Shown here: piece after piece, positions 10,318 through 20,720 of the stretch
How the letters are laid out: each line of letters begins with the position of its first letter
Numbering within the stretch: the first letter of the stretch is position 1
Program-made: the position numbers and the translations under genes
Assembly: GCA_030323885.1 (NCBI GenBank)
Contig: CM059193.1
Coordinates: forward strand, 79,139,447-79,203,446
Direction of reading: 5' to 3'
Origin: Branchipolynoe longqiensis
Lineage: Eukaryota; Annelida; Polychaeta; Phyllodocida; Polynoidae
DNA: 64,000 nucleotides
The notes under the pieces: model-generated
What the model saw: the letters and a program-made list of their open reading frames with translations, nothing else
Databases searched by the model: none
Told to the model about the DNA's origin: nothing

Positions 10318-11230
10318 CCGGGAATGCAAAAACGCCTCGAGGAATATCCCGCTGTGCACTATGTCAGCAATTCAGGAAAAGGCAACATAAAGAGCTACCT
10401 CATCCTCATGAAATACCACGTATGCCTTAGCAAAAAATTGGTGTTGATCTATTTCAAACTAATCACAAAGTAGACTACTATTCCAAATTTCCAAAAAAAA
10501 ATTGAACTAAACAAAACCACTAGCACCGCCATAATAGATGCATTAAAAGGAATCTTTGGAAGATATGGTATTCCAATAACTATCGTTTCAGATAACGGAC
10601 CACAATTTGCTTGTGTTGAGTACCGCAATTTCGCACGGGAATACGGATTTAACGCCGTATACACAAGCCCGCACCACCCACAAGGTAATGGGCAGATCGA
10701 AAAAGCAGTGCAAACTATCAAAACAATGATAAAAAAAGTCTGTAAAGGAAAATAAAGATTACATTCTAGCCCTTTTGAACTTTCAAAACACCCGAGCATC
10801 GCCAGCACAGCTCTTAATGAGCAGACGACTCAGATCTCAAATTCAGACCACACAAGCACAGTTAAAACCAATGGCACAGAAATCCAAACAACAGCAAATA
10901 CTGAAAATTCTAATGTCACAAAAGCACTTTTTCGACAAACACGCTGGCAAGCCGCACTCTCTACTAGAACTAAATGATAACGTTAAATACATAACGCACA
11001 CAGGAGAGTGGGCAGACGGTAAAATAACACAAAAAACAAGATAGTACAAAGAAACCAGATCCACAAATTCAAAATCAAGAACAACGAACAACAAACAACG
11101 CAAAAAAAAATCACCACAGCGAAGACTCAAACTCAGATGATGAAACACCGTTTGAGCCAGAAGTCGAAAATGTAACAAGATATGGAAGAACCATAAAACC
11201 AGTACACAGACTAGGGTATGACTAACATAG
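10318..11230 (+). pseudogene. Ty3/gypsy integrase remnant (D,D35E core)
   Basis: Shifting among frames, the integrase catalytic core is still readable. KIGVDLFQ carries the first Asp (~10446), SDNGPQFA the second (~10590), and HHPQGNGQIEKA the Glu (~10699), with exactly 35 residues between the second Asp and the Glu. A C-terminal stretch follows at 10775-11044 (NFQNTRASPAQLLMSRRLRS, then KHAGKPHSLLELNDNVKY). There is a deletion after the first Asp and several stops. Downstream sequence to about 11230 is Asn/Lys/Gln-rich and broken. Confidence 0.85.
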
Positions 11231-11936
11231 CACAAGCGCCCAAGGCGGTCAACAGTGAACAGTTGTAGCAATAACAACACAATTAAAGCTACCCCAAAAT
11301 AAGAGCGCAGAAGATATAGGCCAATCAACCACACAGCCAAAGAAAAAACGTTCACTGTAGAGTAACAACCACCGCCTCGTGAATAACTAAAAGCAGGTCA
11401 AATAACAAGGTAACTAGATATAAGAATATATAACGAGACAACATCTCAGAAGAATAAGGTATAGAAAGGATAAGAATTGTAAAGGTGATTGAATCATATA
11501 TGAAAGTAATATAAATTGTGCAGCTGTACTACAACTGATACGAATACTCTGTTATAATTGTGTAATTGTATTGAAACTAAGTATGCCCATATGACTGTCT
11601 AATGCATCTGTTGGAATGTAACCAATGATGTGAATTAGCTAAACAGCACATTGGATGTCTGATAGTAGACCATTAATAATTGATGTTAGACTTATAGCTT
11701 TATTTTCACTTGTAAAATTTGTTTATGTTTTCTCTAAGTTTATTGCAATGAAATAACAGGTGCATATACCGGACCATGTCAACAAGAGATCACTGAGTCC
11801 AAGGGCACCGATATTGTTACAATAAAATTTATGTTAATTAAAAAAGTTGAACCTTTATACAACATGTACTGTTAAAACAAATCGAACCACGATAAAACGG
11901 TGGTGATATCAACATTTTCTTTAAAAAAGGGAGATA
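11231..11936 (+). other. Gypsy 3' untranslated region and polypurine tract
   Basis: This is AT-rich noncoding sequence between the integrase remnant and the LTR. It ends in a polypurine tract AAAAAAGGGAGA (11923-11934) that abuts the LTR start, as required for plus-strand priming in LTR elements. Confidence 0.6.
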
Positions 11937-11982
11937 TGACGTATAAGGATATATATAGACGTGTAGCTGGTAACGGTGTGTG

Positions 11983-12479
11983 TGCCGGTGTTGCGGTTTC
12001 CCAGGGACACCAGTTTGCAAGGGACACATTGCTTCTGCGCATGCGTCAAAATCGAACATCATCATCACTAACCTTATAAATTTAATATCATGTTTTTGGT
12101 AAAGATGTTTTCTATATGTGTACCAAACGATTTGTTTCTAGGTGGTTTCATTTTAGAGATATTTAACTTTTCCTGTATTTTATGTATGAAGATTGCTCAC
12201 AGCCATTGACAATGCCTTGAGTTGGACGGTACGCGCAGTGAAAAACATTAGTTTTATTCAAAATTAATAGAAATCAAGAACCCTAACCTTATCAATTTAA
12301 TATAATCTTAATGGTAAGGATGTTTTCTATATGTGTGCAAAGCGATTTGTTTCTAGGTGGTGTAACTTTAGAGATATTTGATTTTTTCTGTATGAAGATG
12401 TGCTCACGGCCGTTGACAATGCATTTGAATGGAAGTGTCCCTGGCAAACTGGTGTCCCTCGGAATCCGCAACACCGGCA
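11983..12479. mobile_element. 204-bp-core element with GCCGGTGTTGCGG termini, inside the LTR
   Basis: Inverted termini of about 45 bases carry TGCCGGTGTTGCGG and AGGGACACCAGTTTGC on both sides (11983-12027 and 12432-12479). Between them are two units of the ~204-base core in reverse orientation (repeat period 207 between CATTGACAATGC and CGTTGACAATGC). The same core appears with different termini at 16011-16636 and 19590-20300. Confidence 0.75.
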
Positions 12480-12534
12480 GGGGAACCAGCGAACAGGGAG
12501 GAGACAGAAATAAACCAGTTGAAACACAGACTAG

Positions 12535-13112
12535 AGCCGTGTTTACACGGGCGAGTTAAGTCGCTTCATATAAATCACCTTGCCTAGTTCGCCTCACATT
12601 CGCCGTGTAAACGCGACTCTGAGGCGGATTAGGGCTGATTCGGTTCATATGATTCGTTTTATATAAACCACTTGTCGAGGTAGTTTATATGAATCGATTC
12701 AGCTGGTTCCCGGGCGGCGATAGTTTAAAATAGAGGTGCTCGCCGGCTACAGGCTCAGTTGTAACTAATCGCTGGTGCCCGGCAGTGTTAAGGACCGATT
12801 AGGCCGAAATCTAGTGAATGCGATCATATTTAACAGAATTACATACTCAAATAATGAAATTTCATTAAATTAACCCTAAATTCCAAGCGATATTAACATA
12901 GCAGCTACATCAGCATCGTTATTCATATTATCGAATCGACGAATGTAAACTAAACAAATAGCAGTGCTCGCCAGCTACAGGCTCACCACTAAGGCTGCTG
13001 GTTCCCGGTCGCCGACAGACTTTCAAACTCGCTCTTGTAAACGCGCCACTACATCGCTTCATATAAATCGCTTTGTCTAATTCGCTTTACAATTGCCCGT
13101 GTAAACATGGCT
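12535..13112. mobile_element. MITE with AGCCRTGTTTACACGGGC termini, inside the LTR
   Basis: Terminal inverted repeats AGCCGTGTTTACACGGGC (left) and AGCCATGTTTACACGGGC (right, inverse) bound 578 bases. Subterminal motifs TTCATATAAATCGC recur in both orientations. The centre (12800-12950, reverse) matches the core module of the elements at 32150-33643 and 54407-55127. No target duplication is clear. Confidence 0.7.
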
Positions 13113-13136
13113 ATTGCCGCGTTGAGTCATCCTTAC

Positions 13137-13196
13137 AACACCTACCTGTCTATGCGGCTCCGTGCCTGAGAGGTCAGTGCAGACTACTACACGATG
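13137..13196 (-). mobile_element. SINE-B fragment
   Basis: CCTACCTGTCTATGCGGCTC and CTGAGAGGTCAGTGCAGAC match the leading segment of SINE-B (25530-25998, 29564-29957) in reverse. It abuts the gypsy LTR end. Confidence 0.6.
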
Positions 13197-13640
13197 CTTA
13201 CATTTCAGTGGTTTGATGAAACCTTCTATAAAATACTAGTAACACGTACCAACGGATGCTGATTCTTTAGTGGTCCTGACTACCGACCACAAAGCGCCCC
13301 AACTCACCTTCATCCCCACCCCAACATCCGCATCTTGTGGAAGCCTGCCGACCCAGGCCGTCGCCTTTTTTCAGCATCCTTCACTCCGAGCGGATACATT
13401 TCCTTTCTTTTCCCTGCTTTCATTTAGAAATATTTATTATTATTATTATTCATATTTCTTCACCTGGGAGTCCTTCCGGGTTGGTGTGATTTATTTTAAG
13501 TGTATTTTTTTTGTGTGGTGGTTTTTTTTTTTTTCAATTTGTGTCTTCTCTCCTCGTTTTCCCTTCCCTTTCCTCCCATTGTTTTCTTTTGCCAAACGGT
13601 GGATTTATATGGTTAGTTTCTTGACGGAAAGGCAAGTGAG
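13197..13640. other. No recognisable gene; T-rich low complexity
   Basis: A 126-codon plus-strand frame (13270-13650) contains a TAT trinucleotide run and long T runs giving Phe/Tyr-rich translation. There is no domain resemblance and it is not supported as a gene. Confidence 0.4.
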
Positions 13641-14060
13641 GAGGGGATAGGGGAGGGGGAGGGGTTAACGGGAAGGGGGGGGCGCGGGGAGGGTGAGGGG
13701 GAGAGGGGGGGGGTAGGTGTAAGGGGGAAGGGAGGGTGGAGGGGAGGGGAGGGGGGGGGGGGGAGGGGAGGGGTAGGGGATGTGGAAGGGGGGGAGGGGT
13801 TTGGGGGGGTTAGAAGGAGGTAGGGGAATTGAAAGGGGGAGGGGTGGGGTGGGAGGGGGAAGGGTAGGGGAGGGTAGGGGGGAGGGGAAGGGGAAGGTAG
13901 GGATGGAAGGGGGGGGGAGGGAAGGGGATGTGAAGGGGGAGGGGGATGTGAAGGGGGAGGGGTAGATGGAGGGGGAGGGGAAGGGGTAGGGGTAGGGGGA
14001 GAGCAAGCCGTAGGGGGATGGGTAGGGTGAGGGGTAGGGGTGGGAGAGGGTAGTTCTATG
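13641..14060. repeat. Extreme G-rich purine tract
   Basis: About 420 bases on the plus strand are nearly all G with scattered A/T, in GGGGAGGGG, GGGGTAGGGG and GGGAAGGGG units. The run has very strong GC skew and many G-quadruplex-compatible runs. The complementary strand gives a Pro/Ser-rich frame (13665-14006) that is only a consequence of composition. Confidence 0.9.
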
Positions 14061-14469
14061 GGATGTTGTGCAGGGAGAGAGTTTTGCGAAGCTTGACTGC
14101 GGATGGGGTGGGTGGGATTGGGGAGGGGGTGATGTTTTGATAGCCGGTTTGTAATGTGAGGTTGTTGGGGTTTTTTATTACCCCGGGATTTTAGCCATTA
14201 CCGTTGCATTGTGATTGGTGAAGAGGAGGTTTTATTACATTGAGAAATGGCCTACTCCCAAACAGTTTGGCACACACTGAAGGTGGCTCTGGAACCTATG
14301 GATTAAAGCGACATAATCAAATTAAAGCACAATATTTTCCTAACCAAATTCTGAGCAAGATTTGAAACTAGAATTCCAACTGAGATGCATGCTGGTGGTC
14401 TCGTTACTCATGTTGGGGACTGCATATGAAGAATTTTAACTCAATTTAGTAAGGACTTAATGCTAACTT
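14061..14469. other. No recognisable feature
   Basis: Ordinary-composition sequence following the G-rich tract, without repeat, coding or RNA signals. Confidence 0.4.
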
Positions 14470-14725
14470 GTTTTTTGTTTGTTTTTTTGTTTGGTACATT
14501 AATTGATTAAATATGGGAAATTTCAATCGCGGAGAATTGGTCTTCCTCATTCCACTGCTCCTTGCCCTATCCTAGTAATGCTCAGCGCCAGGCAAGCTGG
14601 CGACAAGTATAAATTTTTAAGTCATTGAATAACTAATTTGATTCAGCCAGGGTTCAAACCCGTGAATTCAAATCTCACGACCTACCAGAATGGGAGGCGG
14701 ACACTCAACTCATTTGGCCATTGCG
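14470..14725 (-). mobile_element. SINE-A subfamily with the alternative tail
   Basis: Head (GGGTTCAAACCCGTGAATTC, CTCATTTGGCCATTGCG) and the first part of the body (CCTATCCTAGTAATGCTCAGC) are SINE-A. The tail is a different sequence: TGGTACATTAATTGATTAAA, GGGAAATTTC and TTCCTCATTCCACTGCTCC. The copy at 22905-23152 has the same alternative tail. Confidence 0.75.
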
Positions 14726-14973
14726 TCTTTTAACAATGTTTCTTGCATAAGTATGAAAATTACGTATGTTGGTTCTAAGATCAACAATTCGCGAAACGAG
14801 GCTCTGTGACTAATTTCCCTTGTGTCCTTACTCATGTGACTTGCTGCTTCTCAGCCGTCATATTTTTCTGAGCTCTCATCTGGTTAACTTCGGTTACGCT
14901 CCCCCACTCCTAGGGGCTGAGTGCTGATGTTCTGTGCTCACCTACCTGTAGTTCAGGTCATGCTTGTTATTAT

Positions 14974-15316
14974 TCTAGTAGTCTGTTCATGAGCTCTACT
15001 ACCACACGGTAGCAGGGGAGACTACGCCGTACACCAGCGCAGTACCACTATACTGCGCCAGGTGGTGGCACGGGTAGCCACCAGGCAGACCCCAACTGGG
15101 CTGACCTCTACTGCAGGTGGCTGACCCACCCCCCCTCCCACACACACCTATAGAGTCGATGTGGGATCTGGCAAGTCAGGGGGCTGGGCAGACAACTACT
15201 GACGCTGCGGAGAGCAGATGGTTCAATAAACCAAGTTGAAGCATACTCTAATTGAATCTTGGTGTTCTTCCATGAGTAACCGTGTGAGTGAGAGTCGGAG
15301 GGCTGGGGCCATTACA
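14974..15316 (+). mobile_element. Solo LTR, family 1
   Basis: It matches 42100-42445 over ~345 bases and the minus-strand copy at 59871-60195. The LTR starts T(G)TAGTAATCTG-like and ends CCATTACA, with CACCAGCGCAGTACCACTA, a CACCCCCC tract and an AATAAA signal in GGTTCAATAAACCA. No internal coding region accompanies it. Confidence 0.7.
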
Positions 15317-15489
15317 TTATCTTCTTCATGTTCCGTGATTATGTTGTTACTCATTTGCCCGCGCACCAAGATGTTACAAGTTGAGCTGGTTTTCATTGCT
15401 CGCAGGTCTCCCCTGTATTCATGGAGCCAAATGCGCGATGCCACGTCTGCTTCAGGCCACTGGTTACTTTTTCAATAAACAAGTATCAG

Positions 15490-15826
15490 CTGGTTGGTAG
15501 TTGGAGTTTTACGTCCTGGCAACATCTGAGCTCATATCAGGACAGGTACCGACTTGTGACAGTGCGCACTCTTGGTGACTTTATAGTGCTGCCCCATTGG
15601 GAGACAAGAGTGCCAGCACCATGAGCTGATATCCCACTCAGTCACGTTATCCTGACACCAAGCTAGCCAGCCCTTGCCCTATCCTTATAATGCCGAGTGC
15701 CTGGCTAGGAAGCAACAAGTTTCAAACTTGTAAGTCATTGGTTTGACTCGACCGGGAATTTAACTCCCGATCTTCCGCACAGGAGTCCTGTCCTGCGCTC
15801 TACCGATTCGGCCACCGCGCCCAGTA
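15490..15826 (-). mobile_element. SINE-A copy, full length
   Basis: One of the best preserved copies. The tail is GGTTGGTAGTTGGAGTTTTA, the body includes CTTTATAGTGCTGCCCCATT, and the head ends at CTACCGATTCGGCCACCGCG. It is a useful reference for the family. Confidence 0.9.
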
Positions 15827-16010
15827 ATAATTATAATAACTTGTCTCTGTGTCTAAGTGAAGCGAATTACAGTCTCCTGAAATAGGAATAAAGTAGGCAA
15901 AGGATATTCATGGAGTCACTATTGCATAACATTCACGTCACTTATCCTGTAGATATGCATGTGAAATGCTTACATGTATGTACACAAACAGGGATGTGTC
16001 TGATTCTAAG

Positions 16011-16636
16011 CAGAGAGCGTGTATATAGATGAGAGGGACAACTCTCATACTAGACCGTGTAACAGCTGCCGACTGTGGCGCTCCAAGTGGTGGTTTGTTG
16101 AATAGTATATGACACAGCTGTCAAACTCAAGGCATTGTCAATGGCCGTGAGCAATATTCGTACAGAAAAAGTGAAATATCTCTAAAACCGCACAATTCAG
16201 AAACAAACTGTTTGGCAGACCAACAGATCAAATGTTTAATAAACAGATTATATTAAATTTATATGCTTAGTATTCTGCATTTATATTAATTTTGAATAAA
16301 ACTGACATTTTGCCCTGTGCGTACTGGCAAACTCAATGAATTGTCAATGGCCGTGAGCAATCTTTGTACAGAAAAAGTGAAATATCTCTAAAACCACACC
16401 ACATAGAAACAAACTGACTGGAATACATATAGAAAACGTATTCAATGAATAGATTATATTAAATTGATAAGGTTAGGCTTCTGCATTTCTATTAATTTTG
16501 AATAAAACTAATGTTTTGCACTGCACGTACCGTCAAACTCAAAGCTTGTTCAACAATAAATGCCAGGAGCGCCACTGTAGCTTGTGTTACCTATTTTCGC
16601 GGGAGTTGTCCCTCTCATCTATATACACGCTCTCTG
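16011..16636. mobile_element. 204-bp-core element with CAGAGAGCG termini and 7-bp target duplication
   Basis: Inverted ends CAGAGAGCGTGTATATAGAT (16011 onward) and its inverse (to 16636) extend through GAGAGGGACAACTC. TTCTAAG flanks both sides (16004-16010 and 16637-16643). Inside are two ~204-base core units (CATTGTCAATGGCCGTGAGC at about 16134 and 16338). CAG-starting termini plus a 7-8-bp duplication resemble hAT elements, which is an inference. Tandem cores between fixed flanks recall pearl-type elements of bivalves. Confidence 0.75.
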
Positions 16637-16925
16637 TTCTAAGTAAAGATTTTAATTGCAGGTTTGTTGCAACAATGTATTTTTCATAAGTTTGAACTTT
16701 AAGTTAATGTACCATTGTTTGCTCGGCTGAAAGATCACCCCTTGAGGAAGCCATACAGTGACCTAACTACATGTTTGTGATTAAATAAAATTCAACTCAA
16801 CTTAGTTTACCCCTGGGAGCTGCTAGTAGTTCCCTGAGTGTAGAGCTCCTGGGTTACTCTGTCATCATTCGCACACCTATGACTTATAGTGCATTACAGG
16901 TGCCAGTGTATCTCTTTTCTGATAT
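16637..16925. other. No recognisable feature
   Basis: Unassigned sequence. It contains AATAAAATTCAACTC near 16780-16800, which could be another retroelement 3' end. Confidence 0.3.
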
Positions 16926-17288
16926 TCATGTGATATAGGGATGGTGATTCTTTCCAAGAAATGGGTTGAGAATAGGCAACCTCAACATAGGATGTCCAGC
17001 ATATCAGTCTGTGCTTGCAAAACAGATATTTGACCTGATTTCACATCAAATATCTCCAATATTTGTAGTCATGTGATATACTGCTCAATGCTGAAAATGA
17101 GCAACCTACACATATGAGGCCCAACATATCAGTGCGTCCTTGCAGAAAGAAATGTCTGCTTTGATATCAAATATCTCCAATATTAGTCATTTGTAATACA
17201 GGTTTCTAAAAGGAAAAAGTAGCTTGCAACACTCAGCCTAATATGTGAATCTCAAACCAACGGATTTTGCAACTTTAAAGACCAGAAA
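16926..17288. repeat. Two ~123-base tandem units ending in a TTAA-MITE terminus
   Basis: CATATCAGTCTGTGCTTGCA and CATATCAGTGCGTCCTTGCA head two diverged units, each continuing to CAAATATCTCCAATATT. The block ends CCAACGGATTTTGCAACTTTAAAG, the terminus of the TTAA-type MITE. Confidence 0.6.
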
Positions 17289-17534
17289 TGCTATAACTTA
17301 TACAAGGTGTCATTGAGAGCTAGAATTCACATTAAAGCTTATTAAGCAACTTGTAAAATTGTCCGATCTAATGGCATGAGGATATATGTGAAACTACTAT
17401 AATAAATTGCAAACTGTCTATATAATGGTAAATGGTAATATATAAAATCCAAAGGCATATGAGGGATATGTGGAATTGGTAAACTATTACTCATTAGGTA
17501 TAGAAATTGTATAGTAAAATAGTCTTTGGAGGAG

Positions 17535-17846
17535 TGTCACTTCTTAGATAGTCTTTGGAGGAGTCACCTCACATACCCCCTCCCCCCATGGTGTTATTTA
17601 TGGATCATTGGCCACCACAAGGCACTGTAGCCAGCATAACAAGGCCTTGGATACAACAGATTGAACTCTGATTGGTGGATCAACCCATGTGACCACTGCC
17701 ATCTTGGATTCTAGAAACCTATATAAGATAATAAATCAAGGAGTCTCACTCTCCTACTTTCACTCTTTACCTACTTGCCTTCATTACCTGTATTGATTTC
17801 TCTTGGCTTGTCCACACCACCCACACCACCAGCCGGCGACTTTACA
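17535..17846 (+). mobile_element. Solo LTR, family 2
   Basis: It starts TGTCACTTCTTAG and ends CGACTTTACA. It contains CACATACCCCCTCCCCCCAT, GCCATCTTGGATTC, a TATA-like CCTATATAAGATAATAAATC and a pyrimidine-rich 3' part. The minus-strand copy at 49487-49853 is alignable along most of its length, so these are LTR-like units of a retrotransposon whose internal part is absent. Confidence 0.65.
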
Positions 17847-19090
17847 AACTGTTCCATATTCTAGGTCCAATATGCAAACAAAGATGCAACACGGTACCGC
17901 AGCAGTGCCCCTTCAAACATGGTTGCTTCATAGTGCTGCCACACAGGGGTATTGTTTCAAACATATGGTTACAAATGTATAGGCAGTGCACTTACATATG
18001 TATTCATGTATTCAGATATGGGTCCCTTCATGGTAAATGGGCCAATGCATTTTCCAGTATGTAATGGTCAAAAACAATAGACTGCATCACCGCTCCAGCG
18101 GTGCGGTGCATTGTGGGATGCGTCAGAGCAAAATAAACCCACGAGAAGCACGTGGCACATGCTAATACACTGGGTGCAGCTATGGGATGTGCTAGTTTCA
18201 GCTCATCTCAGCTCTTGTTTGAAACATAGAATACCAACTAAAAAATATATATATAATAAATTAAGATATTAATCTTTTATCCAGCATTGCATTTACATCA
18301 ATATAATATGCACATCTTATGCCATGTGCATTTAGATTTAGACAAATCTGGGCACTCAGATTAGTGTTAGAGCCATAGCCAGAGTCAGTTTTACTTATTT
18401 TATTAATGTTTTTATTTATATCCTATGGTTAATGACATATTTAGAACTAGAAGATTAGTAGGGTTAATCAGATATTGGTTATATATTTCTCTGAAACAAG
18501 TGTATGTTGACACATTTGCCATTTTAATATTTACAACAAGAATTAATAATGGTGATGTGGATATCACTGATTGTTTTGTGTGGAATTGTATGTTTCTTTG
18601 CTCAAGATGTTTAACTATGGCTAGTTTTGTCTTAGTTATATTCATCAGATCATTATATTGCATGTGTGCATACATGTTTATGCCAAATTGTTATGTATTT
18701 CTATTCATTTTGAATAAAATCAAAGTTTTTTCCTATGTGTATCTACAAAATTAATGGCCATTCGCATTTGCTTTGCTGCCAAGGCTGTTTTCAGCACATG
18801 CGCAGTCGGAACCGTGATCCCATCTATTATGGAAAGAGTAGAGGAGTTATTTTCTTTATAGAAGTGGTATTCCTACAATTTGGACATATAGATATGAAAA
18901 TATTAAGGCCTAATATGACATAGCAAAAAAAAGCCAACCTTTTCATTCCAAGTATATGGTGTTTTAAAGGCCATGAATTTGTTACATGGAGAATGTGAAC
19001 TTTTCTACAGCCTACTAGACCTATATTTTGCACAGAATATTACCTCTTAGTCAATGAAATAATAAAGGAGACTCTTACTTCAAATAAATG
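17847..19090 (-). mobile_element. Unclassified interspersed repeat R, minus orientation
   Basis: Reversed, this region matches 36250-36630: TTTTGACCATTACATA, CCATTTACCATGAA and GGGACCCATAT near 18010-18075, and GTAGGCTGTAGAAAAGT, ACATTCTCCATGTAACA and AATAACTCCTCTACTCTTTC near 18820-19060. Between these blocks is AT-rich sequence (18240-18760) not seen in the other copy. Frames here are short and unconvincing. The element class is unknown. Confidence 0.5.
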
Positions 19091-19589
19091 TTCATTTTGC
19101 ATGCATATACATTTTTTTGTTATCTAATATTCCATGTTGATTAAACTGGTTCTGGACATAACTGTGGTGTTCCTGCTTGTTTCCTGGTTATTTAGTCAGG
19201 GAATATGCTATTCTGTGAATATCAGAGGTTCAACAAGAAAACTCTTGGTAATGTTGCATGTGCAAGCATATTTTGGAGTACAATGACTAGTAATGTAATT
19301 TTCCTACAAAGCTTTATGAAAAGAAATTGAAATTGAAGTCACATATTATTGTACATCCCTTCAATTCTATTACATCCACACTCAAAATTGGGAAGAAGAT
19401 AATCATCCTAATCAAATTTATTGACAGTGCATTTCAATACTTAGGGAATCACCCCATAAAAATTCATTGTTTCATGCAATCAACTTTCTTAAATAATTGT
19501 TTTGATTAATAAATCCACACTTGTTGATTAATAAGTCCACACTTGGGGCTGGCTACTCAATGGGGGACATGTTGCGTAGTTCATTTTCT
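19091..19589. other. No recognisable feature
   Basis: AT-rich unassigned sequence. It contains a short direct duplication (TTGATTAATAAxTCCACACTTG twice near 19502-19545). Confidence 0.4.
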
Positions 19590-20300
19590 GACACTTGGTG
19601 GCGCATCGGTACTAGTGGGCCTACTCGGTCATTGACAATGCTTTGCGTTTGCCGGTACGTGCAGTGCAACACGTATATTTTATTCAAAATTAATAGAAAT
19701 ACAGAACCCTAACCTTATGAATTTAATATAATCTATTCGTTGTATGTTTTCTATATGTATACCAAGCGGTTTGTCTCTAGGTGTTGTGGTTTTAGAGATA
19801 TTTGACTTTTTCTGTATGAAGATTGCTCACGGCCATTGACAATGCACTGAGTTTGGCGGTACGCCCAGTGCAAAACGTTTATTTTATTCAAAATTAATAG
19901 AAATACAGAACCCTAACCTTATAAATTCAATATAATCTATTCGTTGTATGTTTTCTATATGTATACCAAGCGGTTTGTCTGTAGGTGTTGTGGTTTTAGA
20001 GATATTTGACTTCTTCTGTATGAAGATTGCTCACGGCCATTGACAATGCACTGATTTTGGCGGTACGCCCAGTGCAAAACGTTTATTTTATTCAAAATTA
20101 ATAGAAATACAGAACCCTAACCTTATAAATTTAATATAATCTATCCGTTGTATGTTTTCTATATGTATACCAAGCGGTTTGTCTGTAGGTGTTGTGGTTT
20201 TAGAGATATTTGACTTCTTCTGTATGAAGATTGCTCATAGCCATTGGGTTTGCAGTGTGACAGTGTGCCGAATAGGCCCACTCGTTCAGTGGCGATGCGA
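19590..20300. mobile_element. 204-bp-core element with AGTGGGCCTAYTCGG termini
   Basis: Three core units in reverse orientation repeat with a period of exactly 204 bases, with CATTG markers at 19630, 19834, 20038 and 20242. Imperfect inverted flanks are GCGCATCGGTACTAGTGGGCC on the left and the inverse of TCGCATCGCCACTGAACGAG on the right. The second and third units are very similar, suggesting recent amplification. Confidence 0.7.
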
Positions 20301-20399
20301 ACGGCAGGAATTTGAACTAAAAAGTCGGAGGTCCCCCATTAGTTCTGTTTTCTTTTTACAAAATGATAACCTCAACTATCTTTCCCTTCACGATACCAG

Positions 20400-20720
20400 T
20401 ATATATAGGGTCAAGAGTTGGCTAAAATACACAATATTCGATTTTGACCGTCATGGAACACTTTGGCCCCATTTACCATGAAACGACCCATATACATGTA
20501 TGCACATATGCACACATGGACACATATGGTATGCACATATATTATAGTATACACATATACTTTAGAATACCCACATACACATATACACACATAGAGATGT
20601 ACAAGGATATAAACGGCGACATTCGTCGAATAGTTATCAACCCCAACTGGGTTTTTTTTTGTCTAAAGAAAGAAAAAAAGCGGGGGGTGCCGTGGGGAAG
20701 ACCAATTCAGAGCTAATTAC
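20400..20720 (+). repeat. Repeat R fragment and CA/TA-rich microsatellite
   Basis: GACCGTCATGGAACACTTTGG and CCCATTTACCATGAAACGACC match the repeat R segment at 36550-36620, followed by ACACATATAxAC-type low-complexity sequence to about 20600. Confidence 0.55.

Larger units (their letters stand above)
11937..13140 (+). mobile_element. Gypsy 3' LTR (~130 bp of LTR) split by two MITEs
   Basis: The LTR starts TGACGTATAAGGATATATATAG after the polypurine tract and ends TCATCCTTACAACA; read backwards the end is TGTTGTAAGGATGA, an imperfect inverted match to the start. The LTR itself is only 11937-11982, 12480-12534 and 13113-13140. It has a TATATATA box-like run and an AATAAA signal (12509-12514). 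The two intervening blocks are the MITEs at 11983-12479 and 12535-13112. The matching 5' LTR was not found. Confidence 0.65.

Noticed and set aside
11044..11360. Envelope-like frame downstream of gypsy integrase
   Set aside because: The plus strand is broken and polar. The 170-codon minus-strand frame is antisense to pol and its hydrophobicity is a by-product of A-rich coding strand sequence.
13270..13650. 126-codon Phe/Tyr-rich frame that could be a membrane protein
   Set aside because: It is composed of T runs and a TAT microsatellite; hydrophobicity follows from T-richness.
13665..14006. Proline-rich 113-codon protein on the minus strand
   Set aside because: It is the complement of the G-rich tract; no other support.
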